9,070 nt of DNA, taken from Candidatus Cloacimonadota bacterium (GTDB lineage: Bacteria > Cloacimonadota > Cloacimonadia > JGIOTU-2). The DNA lies in assembly GCA_021160355.1 (NCBI GenBank), contig JAGHCS010000150.1, positions 1 through 9,070 on the forward strand. Direction: 5' to 3'. Of this stretch, positions 1 to 5,893 are shown piece after piece. The stretch's first letter is position 1. Every line of letters begins with the position of its first letter. The translations under genes were made by a program, and so were the position numbers. The notes under the pieces were generated by a model. It was not told the origin of the DNA, did not search any database, and was given only the letters and a program-made list of their open reading frames with translations.

Positions 1-459
1 ACAATTTTGAATAATACCGATGGATTTGATGCTGCTCTCAAACTTGCTTTTTCTGTAAATGATGACATTCTTATTGAGGAATACATACCCGGCAGAGAGA
101 TAACTGTAGCGATGCTCGGTAATGAAGCACTTCCTGTAGTAGAGATCAAACCGAGTGGCGAATTTTATGATTATACTCATAAATATACTGACGGTTACAC
201 CGTGTATGAAACTCCTGCAAAATTAACTCAAAAGGAAGCTGAAGTTGTCTTGGATTACGGAGAGAAAATATATAAGGAATTCAAATGCTCGGATTATGTA
301 CGTGTGGACTTTCGATTCGATGGAAAGGAATTCTATTTTCTCGAACTGAACACACTTCCCGGAATGACCTCCTTGAGTTTAGTGCCTATGGCTGCAAAAG
401 TTATCGGCATTTCCTTTGAAGAATTAGTAAGAAAATTAATAGAAAGAGATTTTGAATGA
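1..459 (+). CDS. ddl: D-alanine--D-alanine ligase, C-terminal part (5' end outside window)
   Basis: ATP-grasp ligase that joins two D-alanines for peptidoglycan precursors in the cytoplasm. The reading frame is open from base 1 (Thr-Ile-Leu-Asn...), so the gene starts upstream. About 152 residues are present, roughly the last half of a usual 300-360 residue Ddl. Visible family marks are the ATP-grasp EEYIPGREITVAMLG stretch, the active-site lid-like YDYTHKYTDGYTVYETPA segment, and the C-terminal metal and substrate site. Metal-binding Asp (VRVDF) is at bases 307-309, and Glu and Asn of ELNTLPGMTSLSLVP are at 343-345 and 349-351. The protein ends with the usual Ile-Gly-Ser/Phe-Glu-Glu-Leu helix. 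The TGA stop lies 21 bases before the cyclase gene on the same strand, so the two are probably co-transcribed. The family call is secure. The A or B subtype cannot be read from this half. Confidence 0.93.
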   Translation, partial: TILNNTDGFDAALKLAFSVNDDILIEEYIPGREITVAMLGNEALPVVEIKPSGEFYDYTHKYTDGYTVYETPAKLTQKEAEVVLDYGEKIYKEFKCSDYVRVDFRFDGKEFYFLELNTLPGMTSLSLVPMAAKVIGISFEELVRKLIERDFE

Positions 460-480
460 TCTCATACCTAAGGGTAAGCA

Positions 481-2397
481 ATGAAAAAAATTAAGTTTCG
501 ATTTGTTTTGATCTTTTCAATCTTTGTGTTTGTTGCGGTCATTCTTCTATCCATGACTCGCATCTATAAAAATCTCGAACTTATTTGGATCGATACGAAC
601 TTCAATCTCAGGGGACCACTCGAAGTGTCGCAGGATATAGTTATTCTCGATGTGTCCGATCAGACGTTCGAAGAACTCGGCAGGTATCCGTTTCCCCGGA
701 GTTATTTTGCCCATCTGATAGAAAATCTCAACAAAGCAGGGGCTGCGGTTATCATATTCGATATCGAGTTTACAGAACCGACACTTGCGAAAGAAGATGT
801 CGATCTGGCGGTAACAGCAGCAGAATATGGAAATGTGATTTTTGCAGGAAAACTCAGTGAAATACGGAAAACCGGATCGGTCACTCTCAGAATTGTACCT
901 CCTATTAAAGAAATTACCGATAGAGATTTGCCTTGGGGATTAGTGGGCATATCTCAGGATCAGGATGGATTTGTTCGTAAGTATACACTTTTCTCTACTT
1001 TCTCTGACGAATCCTATTATACGATTGGTGTGGAGGGATTGCAAATGCTTCTTGACCAGAAAAGGGGCGAACAACCTAAGCTATTTAATTCAATAGATAA
1101 TTTCGTGCTCGGATCATTTGTTATGCCAAAATACTCCGGCAACACAGTTCTCTTAAATTATTATGGACCTGCAAACACATTTCCCTATTATCATATGGAT
1201 ACTGTTTTGGATGACAGCACGTTCCAGGTTCGAAGCGAGCAGGCATTTGGATTGGATTTCAATACGTTTGAAAATTATCTGACTACAGGTACATTTAAGG
1301 ATAAGATAGTCCTGGTAGGCGCTTCAGTAGAAGAACTTCACGACCTTTTCCCAACTCCATTTTATAATCCGGGAAAAGGGCAAGGACTCACGCCCGGTGT
1401 GGAGATCCATGCGAATTTCATCGAGATGGTGCTGCACTCAAATTATTTAAAATCCTTTAGCTATCTTTACCTTGTACTTGGTCTCCTGATATTGATCTTC
1501 GTCGTAAATATCATATTTAACTTCTTCAAACCTACGATAAATGCCGTAATCGGAGTTCTGCTTATTGCCGGATATCTTGTTTTTGTATATATGATGTTCT
1601 CGTCTCATCATACTATTGTGAATGTTACAGAAGTTCCGACTGCAATTCTGATCTCCTTTTTTGGGAATCTTATCATGCAGTATTATGTGGGCAGGAAAGA
1701 GAAGCTTTTTGTCAAAAAGGCATTCCAGCAATATGTTGCAAAGGATATTGTTGATCTGATCATGAAAGACCCCAAGCGGCTGAAATTTGGTGGTAAGGTT
1801 CAGGAACTCACTGTGCTCTTCTCCGACCTGCGTTCCTTTACTGCCTATTCCGAGCAGCATGAGACACAAGAAGTTGTTGAGATTCTGCGAGAGTACCTGA
1901 CCGAGATGGTGGATGTGGTCAAGGATAACAGCGGAACGATTGACAAGTTCATTGGTGATGCGCTCATGGCACTTTTCGGTGTTCCCTATTACTATGAGAT
2001 GCATGCCTACAATGCGTGCAAAACGGCGCTGATAATGGCTGAACGCTTGAGAAAATTACAAGCAAAATGGGAAAAAGAGGGCAAAGATCCTGTACAGTTT
2101 GGTATTGGAATTCATACCGGTTCGGCACTGGTAGGGAACCTTGGTTCGGAGCAGATCTTTGACTACACAGCAATTGGTGATACGATCAATTCCGGAGCGC
2201 GTATAGAGCCGATGAACAAAATATATGAAACTAAAAATCATATAATTATTAGTGAGACAACTTACGAAGCGGTGAAAGATAAAGTTGAAGCTCGTTATCT
2301 GGACATAAAAACTCTTCGTGGAAAGGGCAAACCTCTTAAATTGTATGAATTGATCTCCCTCAAAGAAGATTTGAATGTGCAGAAGACGATAGAGTAG
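481..2397 (+). CDS. CHASE2-domain class III adenylate cyclase, membrane-bound
   Basis: A 638-residue membrane sensor cyclase, predicted to make cAMP from ATP. Layout: one N-terminal membrane helix (about residues 7-25), an extracytoplasmic CHASE2 sensor domain (about 35-320, opening with DIVILDVSDQTFEELGRYPFPR-like sequence), three membrane helices (about 326-347, 353-373, 386-403), a short signalling helix, then the class III cyclase domain (about 440-625). Catalytic residues are intact: metal-binding D449 (LFSDLRSFT) and D493 (FIGDALMALFG), adenine-selecting K489 and T563 (DYTAIGD), and transition-state N570 and R574. The Lys/Thr pair is typical of bacterial adenylate rather than guanylate cyclases. 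Start chosen at 481 because an AGGGT purine stretch precedes it and the membrane helix begins at once. It lies 21 bases after ddl. The CHASE2 ligand is unknown, and no CRP-like regulator or cAMP site was recognised in the window. Confidence 0.93.
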   Translation: MKKIKFRFVLIFSIFVFVAVILLSMTRIYKNLELIWIDTNFNLRGPLEVSQDIVILDVSDQTFEELGRYPFPRSYFAHLIENLNKAGAAVIIFDIEFTEPTLAKEDVDLAVTAAEYGNVIFAGKLSEIRKTGSVTLRIVPPIKEITDRDLPWGLVGISQDQDGFVRKYTLFSTFSDESYYTIGVEGLQMLLDQKRGEQPKLFNSIDNFVLGSFVMPKYSGNTVLLNYYGPANTFPYYHMDTVLDDSTFQVRSEQAFGLDFNTFENYLTTGTFKDKIVLVGASVEELHDLFPTPFYNPGKGQGLTPGVEIHANFIEMVLHSNYLKSFSYLYLVLGLLILIFVVNIIFNFFKPTINAVIGVLLIAGYLVFVYMMFSSHHTIVNVTEVPTAILISFFGNLIMQYYVGRKEKLFVKKAFQQYVAKDIVDLIMKDPKRLKFGGKVQELTVLFSDLRSFTAYSEQHETQEVVEILREYLTEMVDVVKDNSGTIDKFIGDALMALFGVPYYYEMHAYNACKTALIMAERLRKLQAKWEKEGKDPVQFGIGIHTGSALVGNLGSEQIFDYTAIGDTINSGARIEPMNKIYETKNHIIISETTYEAVKDKVEARYLDIKTLRGKGKPLKLYELISLKEDLNVQKTIE

Positions 2398-2404
2398 TTT
2401 TAAC

Positions 2405-3043
2405 TTATTTCAGATACTGAAAAATATCGCTCAGAGTATTAAGATAATAATCCGCTCCCTTGAGATATTCTTTGGGGAGGGTTGTTGCAATTGCTGCAAC
2501 CTTTATCCCTGCATTTTTCCCAGACTCTATGCCGAGAGGAGCATTCTCAATAACCAGACATTCATCCTTTTTTAATCCAAGCTTTTTTCTTGCAATATCA
2601 TAGGGATCAGGATTCGGCTTTGCGCGGGGAATGTCATCTCCGGTAATTATCACATCAAAAAGTTTTAATTCATCTTCGGAGAGTGCGTGGTTCATGTTCT
2701 TCCTGGCACAGGCGGTTACCAATGCGAGAGTATATCCTTCTTTATGGAGTTGTTTTAACGTTTCTTTTGCTTCGGGATAAAATTGCACATCAACAATAGA
2801 GCGGTAGTAAGCCCGTTTTGTTTCAATAAAATCGTGACGCTCATCTTCGGGAATTTCAATGCCTGCTTCTTCTATCAGGAGTGGGAGAATTTCTCGAGAG
2901 CTTCTTCCCTCATGGATAAGGACGGTGAGTTCTTTGACCTCACCGCCCCATCTATGAAACATTTCATTCCAGGCAAGAAAGTGAAAATGTAGAGTATCGA
3001 CAATAACACCATCTAAATCAAAGAGAATGGCTTTAACCGGCAT
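2405..3043 (-). CDS. HAD-superfamily hydrolase, beta-phosphoglucomutase-like (subfamily IA)
   Basis: A 212-residue cytoplasmic HAD phosphatase or phosphomutase. Motif I is FDLDGVIVDT, with nucleophile D9 and acid/base D11. Motif II Thr is T110 (LVTACA), motif III Lys is K142 (AKPNPDPY), and motif IV is E166-N167 (VIENAPLGIES). The helical cap after motif I keeps beta-phosphoglucomutase-like H21 and W25 and an Arg (R50) in EGRSSRE. However, the Lys of the lactococcal enzyme's LKGVSR loop is absent, and the motif IV second acid is Asn. A sugar-phosphate phosphatase is therefore as likely as a true mutase. An in-frame TAA lies directly upstream of the ATG, so the start cannot be earlier. A GGAG 14 bases upstream, inside the end of the preceding small gene, is the only ribosome-binding candidate, which suggests translational coupling. 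It is the last gene of the minus-strand operon and converges with the cyclase gene 7 bases away. Confidence 0.88.
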   Translation of the reverse strand: MPVKAILFDLDGVIVDTLHFHFLAWNEMFHRWGGEVKELTVLIHEGRSSREILPLLIEEAGIEIPEDERHDFIETKRAYYRSIVDVQFYPEAKETLKQLHKEGYTLALVTACARKNMNHALSEDELKLFDVIITGDDIPRAKPNPDPYDIARKKLGLKKDECLVIENAPLGIESGKNAGIKVAAIATTLPKEYLKGADYYLNTLSDIFQYLK

Positions 3044-3054
3044 TTACGTCAGTG

Positions 3055-3240
3055 CTACTCCTTCTTTTTATCACAAAGGATAAAAGCGATCATAAATAGA
3101 ATAAGAGTGTTCGCGAAGTGAATAAAGTTGATACCCTTGGTGACTGTAAGGAACGGAACAACGCCGAACAATCCCATGATACCAGCGAAGATGACCATGA
3201 GCACTGCAAGAATGCCGCAAATCCATGTGAGTATTTTCAT
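3055..3240 (-). CDS. Small two-helix membrane protein of unknown function
   Basis: A 61-residue protein that I do not recognise. It has two hydrophobic stretches (about residues 5-29 and 39-57), joined by a short loop containing TVTKGINFIHF, and ends in a charged DKKKE tail. Reality is supported by a strong ribosome-binding sequence (AAGGGGG five bases before ATG), by its fit in a tight gene series (40 bases after the TPR gene, 11 bases before the HAD gene), and by a composition typical of an inner-membrane protein. The KKKE tail suggests a cytoplasmic C-terminus. It may be an accessory subunit for the neighbouring NfeD protease or TPR lipoprotein, but nothing in the sequence shows this directly. 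Confidence 0.7.
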   Translation of the reverse strand: MKILTWICGILAVLMVIFAGIMGLFGVVPFLTVTKGINFIHFANTLILFMIAFILCDKKKE

Positions 3241-3280
3241 GGATCCCCCTTATGTTTTTTTTTGATGCTCTTGCACCATT

Positions 3281-4246
3281 TTATTTATTTAACATCTGTT
3301 TTGCGAGATTGAGGAACTGCTGGGCTTCTGTGCTGTCAGGTTCAACATCAAGCCATTTCTGTGCATATGTGACAAGGTCTGTATAATTCTTAGTATTACT
3401 CAGACAGTAACAAAGATATTTTAATGCTTCAAGTTCAGTAGCATCAACATTAACGACTTTTTCATAATATATTGCTGCCTCAGCATAATCTTTTTGATTG
3501 AACTGCATATCAGCGATATTATAGAGTAATTCTTTATTACTCGGATCGATTGCAATAGCTTGTTTTGCAATTTCAAGGGCTGATTCAGTATTTCCAAGTT
3601 TGATCTCTCCTACCCATATATTATAAAGCCAGTCAATATTATCTGGCTCTAAATTATGAAGAACTAAAAAATACTCAACTGATTTCTCGTAGTCACCCTG
3701 ATTAAAATAGGTTGTGGCAATTCTATTAAGTGCAAAAATATTTTCCGGGTCCTTATCATAGATTTGAAGATAAACATCCAAAGCTTTATCGATTTCACCG
3801 GTACGCACGTATGTATCACCGAGCAATTCAAATGTGACCATACTGTCCGGCTGTATCTCATGAGCTTGACTGAGCTTAAGAACGGCTTCCGAGAAATTTT
3901 CCTCTTTCACTTCTTCAAGTCCCTGATTATGGAGTTGACTCCAGGTTGCAAGGCATATTATATTTACTTCTTTTTCCTTACTCGGATCGGCTTTTAATGC
4001 CTTTTTTGCATATTGATAGGCTGTGTAATATTCTTCCTTATATTGACCGTAAATTTGAGACATGAAGAGGTATGCATCAGCATTTCCGGGATTGGCTTCG
4101 ATCTCTTTTTTAAGATTCTCAATTGCTTTATCCGGATCATCTTCGTCACGAATAGCGAGTTTTGCAGTTCTCATATACATGCTTTCACATGCGACAAGAA
4201 CCAGTACAGCAATAATAACCAAGAATATCGGAAGATATTTTTTCAT
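3281..4246 (-). CDS. TPR-repeat lipoprotein
   Basis: A 321-residue secreted lipoprotein made almost wholly of tetratricopeptide repeats, a protein-protein docking scaffold. Residues 1-19 are a lipoprotein signal peptide with lipobox LVAC. Cys20 is followed by Glu-Ser, which does not match the Asp+2 inner-membrane retention rule, so outer-membrane location is possible if the cell has one. TPR units run from about residue 37 to 305. Five 34-residue units are regular: 136-169, 170-203, 204-237, 238-271 and 272-305, each ending in a D-P-x-N/S-like turn. Less regular units lie at about 37-90 and 93-135. The start is supported by AAGGAG at proper spacing before ATG. It follows the NfeD-family gene by 54 bases and precedes the small membrane-protein gene by 40. 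The binding partner is unknown. A role with the neighbouring membrane protease is inferred from position only. Confidence 0.9.
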   Translation of the reverse strand: MKKYLPIFLVIIAVLVLVACESMYMRTAKLAIRDEDDPDKAIENLKKEIEANPGNADAYLFMSQIYGQYKEEYYTAYQYAKKALKADPSKEKEVNIICLATWSQLHNQGLEEVKEENFSEAVLKLSQAHEIQPDSMVTFELLGDTYVRTGEIDKALDVYLQIYDKDPENIFALNRIATTYFNQGDYEKSVEYFLVLHNLEPDNIDWLYNIWVGEIKLGNTESALEIAKQAIAIDPSNKELLYNIADMQFNQKDYAEAAIYYEKVVNVDATELEALKYLCYCLSNTKNYTDLVTYAQKWLDVEPDSTEAQQFLNLAKQMLNK

Positions 4247-4300
4247 GTGTTCTCCTTTTTAAGAAAAATTTTCAGAAAAATCCGAGAGGTGAAGAGTTCG

Positions 4301-5596
4301 TCAAGAATTTTCATACTGTGATGATACCCTTTTGACCCATAAAGTTAAATTGTCAATTTTTACTACTTCGATGGGTTCGTTCTTATCAATTTTACCCTCA
4401 GTAGAGATTGCTGTCCAAAGTTCACCACGCACAAAGACCTGTCCCTCTGGATTGAGAATAGTTTTTGTGAGTCCTCTTTCGCCAATCTCGCCTTCCCGCC
4501 CTGTGGTTACCTTGCTTTTATGAACCTTCAGCACAAGTGTGACGAGGAGAAGAAAGAAAAGGATCGTAAAAATCGCGACTCCAATAATGAGTGAGAGTGA
4601 AATTCGAAGGAAAGGCGCTTTGGACTGAATTAACATCATTGAGCCAAGTACAATGCCCACGACACCTCCTATTCCTAATATTCCTGAGGATTGCACCTTG
4701 AGTTCAAGAAAGAGCAAGATGAATCCAACGACAATCAGTAATAAACCCACAATATTAACCGGAAGATTAGAAAGTGCAAAGAAAGCGAGTAGTAGGGCTA
4801 TAGCCCCGAAAACTCCAGCAAAGCCGATTCCGGGTGATGAAAATTCTGCAATCAGTCCGTAAATACCAAGCATGAGAAGTATATAGGCAATATTGGGATT
4901 TGTTATATAATACAAAAATCTTTCTATGAAATTCATCCGATAGGGTATGATATCGGCATGTTCTGTATTCATGATGAACACTTTGTCGTTTTTGATGATT
5001 TCAGAAGAATCAATCTGCTTAAAGAGGTCTGTTCTTGAGGAAGCCAGATATGTTATCACGTTTTCTTCAAACGCTTCTCTGGCATGAAGGGAAATGCTTT
5101 CGGAGACCATTTTTTTTGCGATGTCTTCGTTCCTGCCCGTTTTCTGAGCAATGGATGCAACATAGGAAAGCATGTCATTTACTACTTTCTTTTCCATTGT
5201 GGAATCGATCTTTGCTCCCATGGAAACAGGATGAGCGGCACCGATGCTCGAGGTGGGAGTCATAGCACTTATATCGCAGGCAAGCATAATGATGGCACCC
5301 GCGGATGCTGCACGTGCACCTTCCGGGGCAACATAACCGATAACGGGCACCTCTGCATTCATGATCTTTTGAATGATCTCCCTCATAGAAGTATCTAATC
5401 CCCCGGGAGTGTTAATCTCAATAAGGACAGCTGCATTGTGAGCTTCCGCTGTTTCGATCCTGTCAATTATATAGTTTGCGATTGGTGGTCCAATGGTTCC
5501 ATCAACCGTGAGGAGATAAATTTCATCGATAGTGGTTTGTGCGTGAATAATAAACGGAAGAAATAAAATACAAATTAAGATAATTATTTTTTTCAT
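4301..5596 (-). CDS. nfeD: NfeD-family membrane-bound serine protease (ClpP-class, long form)
   Basis: A 431-residue protein of the long NfeD (1510-type) family. It has a signal peptide (1-19, cut near HAQ), a ClpP-like extracytoplasmic protease domain (about 22-215), five membrane helices (about 234-252, 255-277, 279-298, 305-324, 330-357) and a C-terminal cytoplasmic OB-fold (about 365-425). The catalytic Ser is S98 in ARAASAGAII. By alignment from memory with archaeal 1510-N (Ser97/Lys138), the base Lys is K137 in EKKVVND. NTPGG (62-66) is the oxyanion-side glycine motif of the fold. The start is supported by GGAG seven bases upstream and an immediate signal peptide. Family members usually sit next to a stomatin/SPFH gene and cleave its C-terminus. 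Here the next gene is a TPR lipoprotein, and no SPFH gene is in the window. It is the first gene of the minus-strand operon, read from the 5597-5893 control region. Confidence 0.92.
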   Translation of the reverse strand: MKKIIILICILFLPFIIHAQTTIDEIYLLTVDGTIGPPIANYIIDRIETAEAHNAAVLIEINTPGGLDTSMREIIQKIMNAEVPVIGYVAPEGARAASAGAIIMLACDISAMTPTSSIGAAHPVSMGAKIDSTMEKKVVNDMLSYVASIAQKTGRNEDIAKKMVSESISLHAREAFEENVITYLASSRTDLFKQIDSSEIIKNDKVFIMNTEHADIIPYRMNFIERFLYYITNPNIAYILLMLGIYGLIAEFSSPGIGFAGVFGAIALLLAFFALSNLPVNIVGLLLIVVGFILLFLELKVQSSGILGIGGVVGIVLGSMMLIQSKAPFLRISLSLIIGVAIFTILFFLLLVTLVLKVHKSKVTTGREGEIGERGLTKTILNPEGQVFVRGELWTAISTEGKIDKNEPIEVVKIDNLTLWVKRVSSQYENS

Positions 5597-5616
5597 TTGA
5601 TACTCCGCTAATAAAG

Positions 5617-5630
5617 AAAATAGCTATTTT
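5617..5630. repeat. Perfect 14-base palindrome, possible operator
   Basis: AAAATAGCTATTTT is its own reverse complement over 14 bases. It sits 20-34 bases upstream of the NfeD start codon and overlaps the candidate minus-strand -10 box, the usual place for a repressor site. In AT-rich sequence of this length about one such palindrome is expected by chance, so only its location makes it notable. It lacks a following T-run on either strand that would make it a convincing terminator. Confidence 0.4.
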
Positions 5631-5654
5631 AAAATGTCAATTATTTCTTGAAAA
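5626..5654 (-). promoter_or_regulatory. Candidate promoter for the minus-strand NfeD operon
   Basis: Read on the minus strand: -35 TTTTCA (5654-5649), 17-base spacer, -10 TAAAAT (5631-5626). This would start RNA near 5619, leaving a leader of about 23 bases that contains the GGAG ribosome-binding site. A competing reading uses TTGACA at 5640-5635 with a poor -10 (TCTTTA, 5617-5612). The region is AT-rich, so chance matches are common. The perfect palindrome at 5617-5630 overlaps this -10. Confidence 0.35.
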
Positions 5655-5664
5655 AAAATTAATT

Positions 5665-5690
5665 ACGAAATGACACGAAATATCACGAAA
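5665..5690. repeat. Three ACGAAA boxes at exact 10-base spacing
   Basis: ACGAAA occurs at 5665-5670, 5675-5680 and 5685-5690, the last two extended to CACGAAA. The period of ten bases places them on nearly the same face of the DNA helix. They lie in the middle of the divergent control region, upstream of both promoters. Either a clustered protein-binding site or a fragment of a dispersed intergenic repeat would explain them. Confidence 0.6.
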
Positions 5691-5772
5691 ATAAAAATAC
5701 TTTAATTTCAGTATGCCTATATTCATAAATCACAAATCCTTGATCATCATTCGACATTCTTTTTCTTTTGAT

Positions 5773-5800
5773 TTGCGAACGTCGAAAATTGATTTATAAT
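5773..5800 (+). promoter_or_regulatory. Candidate sigma70-type promoter for glgE-glgM
   Basis: -35 TTGCGA (5773-5778), 16-base spacer, and a consensus -10 TATAAT (5795-5800). RNA would start near 5807, giving a leader of about 87 bases before the glgE ATG at 5894. This placement also argues against the upstream in-frame TTG at 5768, which would lie before the transcription start. An imperfect inverted repeat (TCGACATTC at 5751-5759, GAACGTCGA at 5777-5785, 8 of 9 bases) spans the -35 box. Confidence 0.6.
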
Positions 5801-5811
5801 CTTAGAAGAGT

Positions 5812-5823
5812 TGATCGTGATCA
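5812..5823. repeat. TGATC-GT-GATCA inverted repeat just after the glgE transcription start
   Basis: Five-base arms TGATC (5812-5816) and GATCA (5819-5823) separated by GT. The element lies about 5-16 bases downstream of the predicted RNA start for glgE, where a bound repressor could block elongation. A related TGATCA sits upstream of the promoter at 5741-5746 within TGATCATCATTC. This resembles TGATCATCTTCC at 5818-5829, so two similar elements flank the promoter. Confidence 0.35.
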
Positions 5824-5893
5824 TCTTCCGAAATCTCAAATCCCCAGCCTCAAAAACCTTGACATCACATCCCATCAAATCAGCAAAAGTTCC

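Noticed and set aside
2401..2430. Possible two-way terminator hairpin (TTTCAG-ATA-CTGAAA, 2408-2422) between the convergent cyclase and HAD genes.
   Set aside because: The stem is only six AT-rich pairs with a three-base loop, lies inside the HAD coding end, and has no proper T-run on either strand.
3250..3290. Hairpin TGGTGC-AAGA-GCATCA (minus strand) beside a run of nine A/T between the TPR and small membrane-protein genes.
   Set aside because: On the minus strand the run after the stem is A, not T. On the plus strand the stem has an A-C mismatch. It is not a convincing terminator, and the genes look co-transcribed.
5084..5398. A 104-residue open frame on the plus strand opposite the NfeD protease domain, and similar antisense frames elsewhere (for example 1447-2004 minus, 6545-6922 minus).
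   Set aside because: They are shadows of well-supported genes, without ribosome-binding sites or recognisable domains.
5768..5893. N-terminal extension of GlgE by 42 residues from TTG at 5768.
   Set aside because: The -10 box TATAAT lies inside it, the translated extension resembles no GlgE N-domain, and the base composition is non-coding.
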